Shown piece after piece: positions 24,782 to 32,163 of a stretch of DNA of 33,333 nucleotides (its first letter is position 1; every line of letters begins with the position of its first letter). This DNA is from Pseudomonas fluorescens (GTDB taxonomy: Bacteria; Pseudomonadota; Gammaproteobacteria; Pseudomonadales; Pseudomonadaceae): assembly GCF_902497895.1 (NCBI RefSeq), contig NZ_CABVHQ010000064.1, positions 1 to 33,333 of the forward strand, in the 5' to 3' direction. The notes beneath the pieces were generated by a model that worked only from the letters and a program-made list of their open reading frames with translations, made no database searches and was not told the origin of the DNA. Made by a program: the position numbers and the translations under genes.

Positions 24782-25495
24782 GTGAATGCCATTATTTTGG
24801 CTGCCGGACGTGGCAGCCGCATGAAAAGCCTCACGGATGAACGTCCGAAGTGCATGGTCGAGTTGCGAGGCAAGACACTGCTGGAGTGGCAGTTTGAGGC
24901 ACTGCGCGATGCAGGCATTTGCAAGATAGCCATCGTTACTGGCTACAAACGCGAGTTGTTGGCAGACCAAGGGTTGATTGAATTCCATAATTCACGCTGG
25001 GCGCAAACCAACATGGTGTCGTCATTGGCGTGTGCTGAAGCCTGGCTGCAGCAAGAACCGTGCATCGTGAGTTATTCCGACATCTTCTACAGTCCCGCAG
25101 CGGTCCAGTCGTTGATGAAATGCAAGGCTTCCCTGGCAGTCACCTATGACCCGAATTGGCTGGGGCTCTGGACACAGCGTTTTGGCGATCCATTATTGGA
25201 TGCCGAAACGTTCCGCCTTACATCTGCTAACACCTTGGCCGAAATCGGCAACAAACCGAAATCAGTAGACGATATTCAGGGACAATACATGGGGCTCTTG
25301 CGCTTCACGCCTGAGGGTTGGGCAGAAGTAGTTCGGCTTCGCTCAGCATTAACCCCGGAACAGTGTGACAAAGTGCATATGACGAACACCCTTCAGCAAG
25401 TCATTGATGCGGGGCGGGTCCCGATACAGGCCTTTGCGTACACCGGAGAATGGGGAGAAGTGGACTCTGCCGAGGATCTCTTTTTGTATCAATAA
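24782..25495 (+). CDS. Sugar-1-phosphate-type nucleotidyltransferase, candidate CTP:phosphoglutamine cytidylyltransferase (Cj1416-like)
   Basis: A 237-residue GT-A-fold nucleotidyltransferase. Seen: LAAGRGSRM at residues 6-14, the lysine of RPKCMVEL (Lys23), GKTLLEWQ, IVTGYKRELL, and the metal-binding aspartate in VSYSDIFYS (Asp100). Relatives include choline-phosphate and sugar-phosphate cytidylyltransferases. In the C. jejuni pathway, Cj1416 couples CTP with L-glutamine phosphate to CDP-L-glutamine and pyrophosphate. The start is GTG at 24782 with GAGG 10 bases upstream. The 108-base gap before it is the only large one among the last five genes, so an extra promoter or mRNA end is possible. 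Confidence 0.8.
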   Translation: MNAIILAAGRGSRMKSLTDERPKCMVELRGKTLLEWQFEALRDAGICKIAIVTGYKRELLADQGLIEFHNSRWAQTNMVSSLACAEAWLQQEPCIVSYSDIFYSPAAVQSLMKCKASLAVTYDPNWLGLWTQRFGDPLLDAETFRLTSANTLAEIGNKPKSVDDIQGQYMGLLRFTPEGWAEVVRLRSALTPEQCDKVHMTNTLQQVIDAGRVPIQAFAYTGEWGEVDSAEDLFLYQ

Positions 25496-25596
25496 TCGCT
25501 CAACGACACACTGGAAAACACCACCGCCCCCACAGGCGCCTGTTTGAGCATCACTCCACACTGATAAAGCCCCGCGGCTTCCAACTGGTAGTCCAT
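25489..25596 (-). other. Possible short coding remnant between the cytidylyltransferase and RidA genes
   Basis: A minus frame reads MDYQLEAAGLYQCGVMLKQA and continues to PVGAVVFSSVSLSDY with G/C-rich third positions like its neighbours. It begins 22 bases behind the RidA stop, has no ribosome binding site, and overlaps the end of the cytidylyltransferase gene by 7 bases. It could be the 3' end of a gene cut when the cluster was inserted. Confidence 0.3.
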
Positions 25597-25618
25597 CCCC
25601 GCCAGCGGGACGACGGAC

Positions 25619-25999
25619 TCAGCCCTTGGCCGCCATCGCGGTGATTTCCACGCGCATGCCTTCGACCGCCAGGGCGGCCACGCCAACGGCGGCGCGAACC
25701 GGCCAGGGCTTGGTGAAGAAGCGCTGGTAGACCTCGTTGAAGGCGGCGCGGTCGGCCATGTCGGTGAGGTAGATGGTCAGATGCAGGACCCGGTCCATGG
25801 AACTGCCGGCGCGCTCCAGCGCTACCTTGAGCGCCTGCAAGGTGCACTCGCTCTGCAGGACGATATCGCCCAGCTCCAGGCTGCCGTCGGCGCGGGTGGG
25901 GATCTGAGTGGAGACCAGCAGGCCATTGATACCGGCGACGTCGGAGGAAATGGATTCCGGGTCAGGGTCAGGGAGGAAAGTGAGGTCGTGGTTCGCCAT
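25619..25999 (-). CDS. RidA family protein (reactive imine/enamine deaminase type)
   Basis: A 126-residue protein of the YjgF/YER057c/UK114 family, which forms trimers and hydrolyses reactive enamines and imines. Seen: INGLLVSTQIPTRADGSLEL, IVLQSECTLQALKVALERAG, VLHLTIYLTDMADRAAFNEV and the end VRAAVGVAALAVEGMRVEIT. The arginine that binds the substrate carboxylate in RidA proper fits VRAAVGVAAL. The ATG at 25999 is chosen because the protein then has family length; its ribosome binding site is weak. It is convergent with the phosphoramidate cluster and GC-rich, so it is probably not part of it. Confidence 0.88.
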   Translation of the reverse strand: MANHDLTFLPDPDPESISSDVAGINGLLVSTQIPTRADGSLELGDIVLQSECTLQALKVALERAGSSMDRVLHLTIYLTDMADRAAFNEVYQRFFTKPWPVRAAVGVAALAVEGMRVEITAMAAKG

Positions 26000-26062
26000 G
26001 GGGATCTCTTGCTTGAGGTGGTAAGGAGGCGTTCGTGTATGGGGCGGGCGGCCCGACATCGT

Positions 26063-26090
26063 CAGCGGGCTCAGTCAGCCAAGCCCGCTG
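26063..26090. other. Stem-loop upstream of the RidA gene
   Basis: CAGCGGGCT and AGCCCGCTG form a perfect 9-bp stem around a 10-base loop, without a T tail. It lies in the 325-base gap between the divergent RidA and DUF3303-like genes, which otherwise shows nothing. Confidence 0.35.
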
Positions 26091-26324
26091 GGGCATTCAA
26101 TGAGGTAATGCCTTTTGCACGGCCCAGTTTACAGCTTCAGATCTGCTAACCAACCAAACACTGGCAGATTTAACGGGCTTGGCGGATAACATTCTCAAGG
26201 CAACATGCGCTACCGCCTTGAAATGCGCTGTTTGTCCGGGTGTGATGCACCACTGGGTGTCCAGATAGCCAGTTCAAGCCGTAGTCGTTTCGAGGGCATC
26301 AATGCAATAGAGAGGAGGATGGCA

Positions 26325-26639
26325 ATGAAGTACATGATCAGCTGGTTCGAACGCCCACAAGGTTCGCCTGCGGAGTACGAGAATGCGCAGAAACGGATCC
26401 TTGAAGTGTTCAGTCAATGGAAAGCACCGGACAATTTCAAGATCGAGGTGTTTGTCGTGCGCGTGGGTGAATGGGGTGGATACATGCTGGTGGACTGCGA
26501 CGATCCGGTGGTGGTTCATAAAGTGTGCTCGACGTTTCCTGCGTTTGAATTCCAGGCGCGCCCGGTGATTGCCATCGAGGACGCGGTCCGGGTCGAACTC
26601 GAAGCCATTACCTGGCGCGATGGACTGAAACGCCAGTGA
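26325..26639 (+). CDS. DUF3303-like small protein
   Basis: A 104-residue protein starting MKYMISWFERPQGSPAEYEN, with ILEVFSQWKAPDNFKIEVFVVRVGEWGGYMLVDCDDPVVV and a C-terminal strand-helix. This is the usual outline of DUF3303, a small ferredoxin-like fold of unknown function. The ATG at 26325 follows AGGAGG by 6 bases and is better than the ATG six bases earlier. It stands alone. Its end faces the ChaC gene; the 147 bases between them show no clear terminator. Confidence 0.72.
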   Translation: MKYMISWFERPQGSPAEYENAQKRILEVFSQWKAPDNFKIEVFVVRVGEWGGYMLVDCDDPVVVHKVCSTFPAFEFQARPVIAIEDAVRVELEAITWRDGLKRQ

Positions 26640-26786
26640 TGGTTGCCATCGCCCTGGATTTTGGTCAGACAGTGGGTAAATCCTTTGCTCAACCGGACCG
26701 CCAACAGCCTGTGGCCGCTGGCGGTCGGTTCGAGCGAATTTCAGAGGATATTTCCATCCCACCCTGCCCTTCACCCTGAAGCTGTT

Positions 26787-27509
26787 CTAAATCTTCTTCG
26801 CAGCGGACAAGGATTCTTCGATCTCCTGTGCGACCAGGCTTTGTATCCGCCACAGATTACGGTCACGAATGCCATACTCTTTGAGCATTGTCACAGTCCG
26901 GAATAAGTATTGGGCTGACGACCCCCAGTGCCCGGCTGCGCGAGCCAATACATGTGCAACCTTTTCCATGGGCAATTTGCCTGCATAGGCCATTCCGTCG
27001 CGTGCTGCGACAAAGGCCAAGGCACGCACTATCCCGGACTCGGTTTTAACCGAAATCCAGCGGGGAACATTGGTCGGTGGGTTTGCGTCAATTTCCCGGA
27101 ACATTAACAGTCCCAGTTGTTTGAAGTGGTCTTGCGCTGGAAGCCGGTAGGCCAACCCGTTGCAGCTTCCGCCTCGGTCGAGGGCCAGCATCAGGGCAGG
27201 CAACTCGCGTGTGCCGCGCCAGCGAGTCAGCTTCAGGCAGAACGACCGATGCCAGCCATAAGCGGTGGCGCTACGGCTCTCCACAACCTCGAACTCCGGA
27301 TTCCAGATCAGTGAGCCATAAGCAAAGACCCAAAGATCTTCCGGTTGGTATTCAAGTAAAAGCGCCTCCACCATCGCGTCAAACTCTGCCTGGGTGTGTT
27401 CGTTCGTGCCCGGCTCGGGTCCAGGATCGGGCTCGAACCGCTCAACACAAGCGACGTGTTCCGCAGTCAGATTTCGTCCTTTGAATCGGGTCGCTTGTTC
27501 TTCGGCCAT
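26787..27509 (-). CDS. ChaC-type gamma-glutamylcyclotransferase
   Basis: A 240-residue enzyme of the family that cleaves the gamma-glutamyl bond of glutathione to give 5-oxoproline and Cys-Gly. Seen: LWVFAYGSLIWNPEFEVVES near residues 79-98, with the substrate-binding YGSL loop, YGWHRSFCLKLTRWRGT, GGSCNGLAYRL and the acidic residue in LLMFREIDANP that can act as catalytic base. It has an N-terminal extension of about 75 residues before the core, as in bacterial ChaC. The ATG at 27509 has AGAGG upstream. It might share its message with the NTF2-like gene 40 bases upstream. ChaC substrates other than glutathione cannot be excluded. Confidence 0.85.
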   Translation of the reverse strand: MAEEQATRFKGRNLTAEHVACVERFEPDPGPEPGTNEHTQAEFDAMVEALLLEYQPEDLWVFAYGSLIWNPEFEVVESRSATAYGWHRSFCLKLTRWRGTRELPALMLALDRGGSCNGLAYRLPAQDHFKQLGLLMFREIDANPPTNVPRWISVKTESGIVRALAFVAARDGMAYAGKLPMEKVAHVLARAAGHWGSSAQYLFRTVTMLKEYGIRDRNLWRIQSLVAQEIEESLSAAKKI

Positions 27510-27549
27510 ACCCGCCTCTCGATAGGACTAACTGGAGGATCAGCCCCCT

Positions 27550-27921
27550 CTACTCATGGCAATAATAAAGCTTATTGACGATCATCCAGCGATGATCAAC
27601 TTTCAATAGCGACAGGTAATCTGTAAATCTCATCCCGATATAATCATCAATGATTTTTACCGCTGCGGCATCACCGGTTATGTCCAGATCAATAATCTCC
27701 CAGAAGGGCTTTACCTTTTTTGCAGCCGGGCCTTCGGCCTTGATGGCTCCGATAAATTCATCAAGGGATAACCAATCAAGCTCTTTATGGTAGTGGCCAA
27801 TAATGCGACAGGATGGGTGAAAGGCCTGCCGCAGCAATACCTCGTCTGCGAATACCATGCCCTCCACATAATTGCGGACCACCACGTTGATGAGTTCTTT
27901 ATCTAACGGGTCAGTAGTCAT
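27550..27921 (-). CDS. NTF2-like (putative lumazine-binding type) protein
   Basis: A 123-residue protein with the cone-shaped NTF2-like fold: helices NVVVRNYVEGMVFADEVLLR and SLDEFIGAIK, then strands WEIIDLDITGDAAAVKIIDD and the end DYLSLLKVDHRWMIVNKLYY. FHPSCRIIGHY is typical of the small members annotated as lumazine-binding-like or nuclear transport factor 2 family. No catalytic residues can be named with certainty. The ATG at 27921 has AGAGG 7 bases upstream. It may be co-transcribed with the ChaC gene downstream. Confidence 0.78.
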   Translation of the reverse strand: MTTDPLDKELINVVVRNYVEGMVFADEVLLRQAFHPSCRIIGHYHKELDWLSLDEFIGAIKAEGPAAKKVKPFWEIIDLDITGDAAAVKIIDDYIGMRFTDYLSLLKVDHRWMIVNKLYYCHE

Positions 27922-28057
27922 GTCGAACCTCTGGTTTCTGCTCATCGCACCATAGGTGCAGGTTGATCGACTGTCTCCCCAGGGGCTGATCAATCTGAAA
28001 GTCTAGCACCGCGTGCTGAATTGTCCTGGGCCTGGTAGACAGGTTCCGAGCGTCCGT

Positions 28058-28090
28058 ATGGAGTCGACCGGTGCCGCCTGTCGACTCCAT
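28058..28090. terminator. Perfect 11-bp stem-loop downstream of the RidA-like fragment
   Basis: ATGGAGTCGAC and GTCGACTCCAT flank an 11-base loop. It lies behind the PotF-like gene and the RidA-like fragment (minus strand) and could end that transcript, but there is no T run. Confidence 0.4.
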
Positions 28091-28103
28091 GAACAGCTAG
28101 CGA

Positions 28104-28226
28104 TCAGCCCGCCGCGACGACGGTGAATTCCACCAGCATGTCCGGGGGCGGCCAGACGCGATTCAACGGTAGCGCGCGCAGGCGCATGGGCTGCGCCACC
28201 GCAACCCAAGGACGGTGCAACTGTCG
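28104..28226 (-). pseudogene. C-terminal fragment of a RidA-like protein fused in frame behind the PotF-like stop
   Basis: Forty codons directly follow the TGA of the PotF-like gene in the same frame: HRPWVAVAQPMRLRALPLNR then VWPPPDMLVEFTVVAAG and a stop. The end PPDMLVEFTVVAAG is the typical C-terminal strand of RidA/YjgF proteins. The rest of that gene is absent. The fragment probably remained after a deletion that joined the two genes. There is no start codon or ribosome binding site for separate translation, apart from readthrough of the TGA. Confidence 0.45.
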
Positions 28227-29315
28227 TCAGGTATTGGTTTTCAACTTGGTCCACAGGCGAGTACTCAGCCGTGCGATGGCAGCCGGGAGATCCTCAACGG
28301 TGAACAACTTGTCCATGACACTTTTCTCTGGGTAAATCGCCAGGTCCTGCTTAACGGACGGAGTGACGTACTCATCCGCCGCACTGTTGGGGTTGGCGTA
28401 ATGGATGCTGTTGCTGATGTTGGCAATGACCTTCGGCTCAAGCAGGTAGTTCATATAGGTATAGCCATTCTTCTCGTGCGGCGCGCTCCTGGGCATGACC
28501 ACCATGTCGAGCCAAAGGGTCGAACCCTCATCAGGAATCGAATAGGCGATGTCGATTCCGTTTTTGGCTTCCTTGGCACTGGCAGCTGCTTGCACCACGT
28601 CGCCGTTGAAACCAATCACCGCGCAGACATTGCCATTGGCCAGGTCGCTGATGTACTTGGAGGCATGGAAATACTGGACGTAGGGTCTGATCTTGAGCAA
28701 CGCCTGCTCGGCTTTTTTGTAATCCGCAGGCTCGTGGCTGTGAGGTGGCAGCCCCAGATAGTTGAGGGTGATCGGCAGGATCTGCGTAGGGTTGTCGATA
28801 ATCGCCACGCCACACTCGCTCAGTTTCTTGATGTTGTTCTCATCAAAAAACAGGCTCCAGGAACGGGTGACATCGGTGTTACCGAATATCGCCTTGATTT
28901 TCTCTACGTTGTAGCCAATACCCGCAGTGCCCCACATGTATGGATAACCGTACTGGTTGCCTGGATCATTGACCTCGAGTTTTTTCAGCAACGCCGGGTC
29001 AAGATTCTTCCAGTTGGGTAGCTGACTTTTGTCAAGCTTCTGAATAGCCCCTGCCTTGATCAATCTGGACAGAAAATGGTTTGAAGGACTGACCACGTCA
29101 TAACCGGTATTACCCGTCATCAACTTGGATTCCAGGACTTCGTTGCTGTCGTGAATGTCGTAAGTCGCCTTGATCCCGGTTTCCTTGGTGAAAGTGGTCA
29201 AGGTATCGTCGGCGATGTAGCCGTTCCAGTTGGAAACATTGACGACTTCGCCAGCATAGGTGGCTGCCGAAAACGTAGTGAGCAATAACACCAGGGAAAT
29301 TTTGTTGACGTGCAT
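28227..29315 (-). CDS. PotF/SpuD-like polyamine-binding periplasmic protein
   Basis: A 362-residue extracellular solute-binding protein for putrescine or spermidine. Seen: signal peptide (KISLVLLLTTFSAATYA), VVNVSNWNGYIADDTLTTFT, GYDVVSPSNHFLSRLIKAGA, YGYPYMWGTAGIGYN and GFNGDVVQAA, all as in PotF/SpuD. The tryptophan and aspartate pocket residues of PotF appear preserved in WNGYIAD and DMVVMPRSAPHEKNGYTYMN. The ATG at 29315 has AAGGTG 7 bases upstream. No permease or ATPase genes are beside it, so it must feed a transporter elsewhere or act in sensing. The FAD-dependent oxidase gene upstream on the same strand is the likely operon partner. Confidence 0.88.
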   Translation of the reverse strand: MHVNKISLVLLLTTFSAATYAGEVVNVSNWNGYIADDTLTTFTKETGIKATYDIHDSNEVLESKLMTGNTGYDVVSPSNHFLSRLIKAGAIQKLDKSQLPNWKNLDPALLKKLEVNDPGNQYGYPYMWGTAGIGYNVEKIKAIFGNTDVTRSWSLFFDENNIKKLSECGVAIIDNPTQILPITLNYLGLPPHSHEPADYKKAEQALLKIRPYVQYFHASKYISDLANGNVCAVIGFNGDVVQAAASAKEAKNGIDIAYSIPDEGSTLWLDMVVMPRSAPHEKNGYTYMNYLLEPKVIANISNSIHYANPNSAADEYVTPSVKQDLAIYPEKSVMDKLFTVEDLPAAIARLSTRLWTKLKTNT

Positions 29316-29385
29316 GTTCAATCACCTTTTTTGAGGAGCTTTTGTTCTTTTGTGGCTTTCTGGATTCTTATTCTTTTGCGGCGTT

Positions 29386-30687
29386 CTAGATTTCTGTCCT
29401 GGCCCTGACTGCCTCCACGCGCATCCGCAGCATGGCACCGATGTCGAGTAATGGTCGGGGCGGGAGCCAGCCGGGCTGAGCCCTGTGCATGACCGACTGC
29501 AATATTGGCGAGTCGGCACCCGATGCCAGTTCGGCGAGCAGGCGCCCCCACAGGGTGCCGCGCGCAACGCCTGAACCATTGCATCCGGCCACGGCAAACA
29601 GCCCCTCTTCAACCTTGGCAAAATAAGGTTGTCCGGAGCGTGAGGCGCTCAGATGCCCGGTCCAGGTGTATTGAATATCCTGTTCGGTCAACCACGGAAA
29701 ACGTCGCTGCAAGCCCAGCACATGGTGTTTTCGCCGGTGCAGGAGTTCACTGTTGGACAAATCCCGAGAACGGTATTCCGCCGTGTTGCGGATCATCACT
29801 CGACGATCCGGGGTCAATCGCACCGTGGCGCCGAGTGGTCGGGTGGACAGCACGCCCCAAGGCTCCACACCACCGATGGCACGGAACTCCTCGTTGCTGA
29901 GCGGCCGCGTGAGGCTGGCGCTGAGTTCCATCGGGAACGTTGCGCTGTCATCGATCCCCGCACGTGGGATGAAAGCGTTCAGGCATACCAGCACCTGCTT
30001 CGCCTCAATGCTTGCATCGATGCCGTTAGCCCGAATGCGCCCTTTGCCCAAGCGCTCCAGGCCGGTGATATCGGTGTTCTCGTAGAGGATCACATTTTCC
30101 GGCAGCGCATCCAGCAAGCCCTTCACGTATTTCGCCGGTTGCAGCAATGCGTTGCCGTTGCCACACCAGATCGCGGCCTGGTAATGCCGGGTTCCCAGCT
30201 TTTTGAAAAGCTGTTCGCCTTGCAGAAATTGCGCAGAGGCACCGACGGCTTTTAGCGTCTCGAGTTTTGCCTCGACATGGGTCAGCTTCCCTGGGTCGCT
30301 GACAGCAAAGAAATAGCCGGAGTCCCTGAAGTCGCACTCGATGCAATGGCGCCCGATACGCTGGCGTACCTCCGCGCTGGCGGCACGTGAAATCGAGGTA
30401 TCCATTTCATACCCGGCAAACCCCCGATGACCTGAAAGCTCATCAGTGCCTGGATGTTCGTGGCCCACCACGAACCCTGAATTGCGCGCCGAAGCCCCCC
30501 GCGCCGCTCGCTGTCTGTCGACGATCACGATGCGTGCCTGAGGATGCATTTGCGCGAGCGTATGAGCGGCACAAAGGCCGGTGATACCAGCGCCGATGAC
30601 CAGCCAATCGGCTTTTTGCGCGCCGCTCAGGCGATCACGAACTGATGAGTTTCCAGCTTGCGCAATCCAGCCACATACATTTTCCAT
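29386..30687 (-). CDS. FAD-dependent amine oxidoreductase (gamma-glutamylputrescine oxidase type, DAO fold)
   Basis: A 433-residue flavoenzyme. Seen: dinucleotide-binding motif WLVIGAGITGLCAAHTL (GAGITG at residues 32-37), IVIVDRQRAARGASARNSGF, which binds FAD in PuuB-like oxidases, LTPDRRVMIRNTAEYRSRDL, and the C-terminal YTWTGHLSASRSGQPYFAKV and GLFAVAGCNGSGVARGTLWG. The pattern resembles gamma-glutamylputrescine oxidase of the Puu pathway and related Pseudomonas PauB oxidases. With the adjacent PotF-like protein this suggests capture and oxidation of a polyamine. The ATG at 30687 has GAGG upstream. A divergent LysR gene begins 163 bases away. Confidence 0.84.
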   Translation of the reverse strand: MENVCGWIAQAGNSSVRDRLSGAQKADWLVIGAGITGLCAAHTLAQMHPQARIVIVDRQRAARGASARNSGFVVGHEHPGTDELSGHRGFAGYEMDTSISRAASAEVRQRIGRHCIECDFRDSGYFFAVSDPGKLTHVEAKLETLKAVGASAQFLQGEQLFKKLGTRHYQAAIWCGNGNALLQPAKYVKGLLDALPENVILYENTDITGLERLGKGRIRANGIDASIEAKQVLVCLNAFIPRAGIDDSATFPMELSASLTRPLSNEEFRAIGGVEPWGVLSTRPLGATVRLTPDRRVMIRNTAEYRSRDLSNSELLHRRKHHVLGLQRRFPWLTEQDIQYTWTGHLSASRSGQPYFAKVEEGLFAVAGCNGSGVARGTLWGRLLAELASGADSPILQSVMHRAQPGWLPPRPLLDIGAMLRMRVEAVRARTEI

Positions 30688-30796
30688 GGGTCACCTCATT
30701 TGACTGTCGTTCCGCGAGCCGCATCCATTCACAGAAGCACATGCATAAATCGCATAAGTGGTTTGAGATGACGGTAGCTAGAGCTAGAATCTATAA

Positions 30797-30815
30797 GGTC
30801 TGTAGTAATACGACC
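30797..30815. promoter_or_regulatory. Candidate LysR site in the oxidase/LysR intergenic region
   Basis: GGTC-N11-GACC, only the outer four bases being symmetrical, lies 35 bases before the LysR start codon in an AT-rich stretch. The spacing fits LysR sites, but the symmetry is short. Confidence 0.22.
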
Positions 30816-30850
30816 AACGTTATAAAATCATCGAGATATTCTGGAAACGC

Positions 30851-31747
30851 ATGGATAAAATTCGCCACGTCCCCTCTCTGCAGGCTTTGCAGGCACTGGT
30901 GGAGGTCTCCGATTCGGGCAGCTTCACCCAAGCTGCGCAAAAGCTCTGCCTGACCCAAAGTGCCGTGAGCCGAAAAATTCAGCAGTTGGAGAGTCACTTC
31001 GGCGTGCCTATGTTCGTCAGAAGCAGCCGCAGCATTCGACTGACCCCAGAGGGTGAACAGGTGCTTGGCAGCGCTCGAAGCATCCTGGAGCAATTGAAAA
31101 CCCTCGAGGATCGACTTTCTCCGCAGAAACGCCCATTTCGCATACGCATGCATGTGTCGCTGGCGGTTCGATGGTTGCTGCCCAAGCTCAGCGACTTCTA
31201 CCGCCGTCACCCGGAAATTTCCCTGTCGATCGAGACCGTTGCCACTGAGGTCGTCGAGCCGGCCAGCGACAGCGACGCCTACATCCTCTACCTAGCCGAA
31301 CCGTCCAGCGATCCAGCCTGCCTGACCCTGTTCGAGGAAGCCCTGGTTCCGGTGTGCGCCCCCGGCCTGGGCAACTCAATCCATCCACTGGATTCGGTGG
31401 ACGATCTGGTCCGCTTTCCCCTGCTCCATCGTTCGGCGGACAAACAAGCCTGGATTGATTGGCTGGCAGCCAATGGCGGTAATTCGCTGGAGAACTACCG
31501 ACACATACCCTTCAACCTCGACGAATTGGCGCTCGATGCAGCCGCGCGAGGCCTGGGGGTGGCCATGACCGACATGACCCTGGCAGAGGAGTCTATCGAT
31601 CGCGGTGTGCTCATCGTCCCGTTCGGCCAACCCTTGAAAACCAGAGGAGTCTATTCGCTGTGCCCGCAACCCTCGGCCGCCGCTCATCCGGCGTGCTCGC
31701 TGATCATGCAATGGTTTGCGCTGCAGGCCGAGCGGGACGCAGGCTGA
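30851..31747 (+). CDS. LysR-family transcriptional regulator (GcvA-like)
   Basis: A 298-residue regulator of normal length: helix-turn-helix in SLQALQALVEVSDSGSFTQA and KLCLTQSAVSRKIQQLESHF, then MFVRSSRSIRLTPEGEQVL and an effector-binding domain (FRIRMHVSLAVRWLLPKLSD onward). The layout resembles the GcvA-like subgroup. Its position, divergent from the oxidase and PotF-like genes, makes it their probable regulator, and a polyamine or its oxidation product a possible effector. The ATG at 30851 has only a weak ribosome binding site (CTGGAAA). Confidence 0.88.
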   Translation: MDKIRHVPSLQALQALVEVSDSGSFTQAAQKLCLTQSAVSRKIQQLESHFGVPMFVRSSRSIRLTPEGEQVLGSARSILEQLKTLEDRLSPQKRPFRIRMHVSLAVRWLLPKLSDFYRRHPEISLSIETVATEVVEPASDSDAYILYLAEPSSDPACLTLFEEALVPVCAPGLGNSIHPLDSVDDLVRFPLLHRSADKQAWIDWLAANGGNSLENYRHIPFNLDELALDAAARGLGVAMTDMTLAEESIDRGVLIVPFGQPLKTRGVYSLCPQPSAAAHPACSLIMQWFALQAERDAG

Positions 31748-31804
31748 AGTTGGCCCACAAGTAGAGCGGTCCAGCGCTTCTGGATCCGCTCTCGCGGTAG
31801 GACA

Positions 31805-31954
31805 TCAGCCATTCACAGACAATGGCTTGATCGTCGCAGCCAGGGTAACTTCCTCTTCAGCCAAGCTCGCTAATTTCAAGCATTCCACTTCGCTAAAGAG
31901 CTTCGCAAGGACAGTGCAGATACCCCATCCCGGATCCGCCGTAACACTCGTCAA
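31805..31954 (-). other. Possible 49-codon small ORF or gene remnant
   Basis: A minus frame reads TADPGWGICTVLAKLFSEVE then CLKLASLAEEEVTLAATIKP and stops after LSVNG. It looks protein-like, but the start would be a TTG without ribosome binding site, and a TGA closes the frame just upstream. It is the only coding-like part of the gap 31748-32163. Confidence 0.28.
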
Positions 31955-32059
31955 CCGTCAAACCCAAAAGCCCCATGTCGCCAAATTTGCGCCATAAATC
32001 CATGGTAAATTGATCATCACGATCCGCGGCTTCAGCACGAGGAGCGATAACGCATAAGA

Positions 32060-32091
32060 AAAATGCCCGTACCTTGCGATACGGGCATTTT
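32060..32091. terminator. Strong rho-independent terminator of the malic enzyme gene
   Basis: AAAATGCCCGTA and TACGGGCATTTT form a perfect 12-bp stem around an 8-base loop, with A and T runs at the base on both sides. On the minus strand it is followed by a T-rich tail about 70 bases behind the malic enzyme stop; it can also act on the LysR transcript from the other side. Confidence 0.88.
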
Positions 32092-32163
32092 CTTTAACCG
32101 GAGAGCAGATTGCTAGGTTTTCACACAGTCTGTAATGGCCGGTTTTTTTAATGGGTCTGCTAC

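Noticed and set aside
25619..25999. RidA as part of the phosphoramidate pathway
   Set aside because: It is on the opposite strand, convergent and of host-like composition; no known need for RidA in the pathway.
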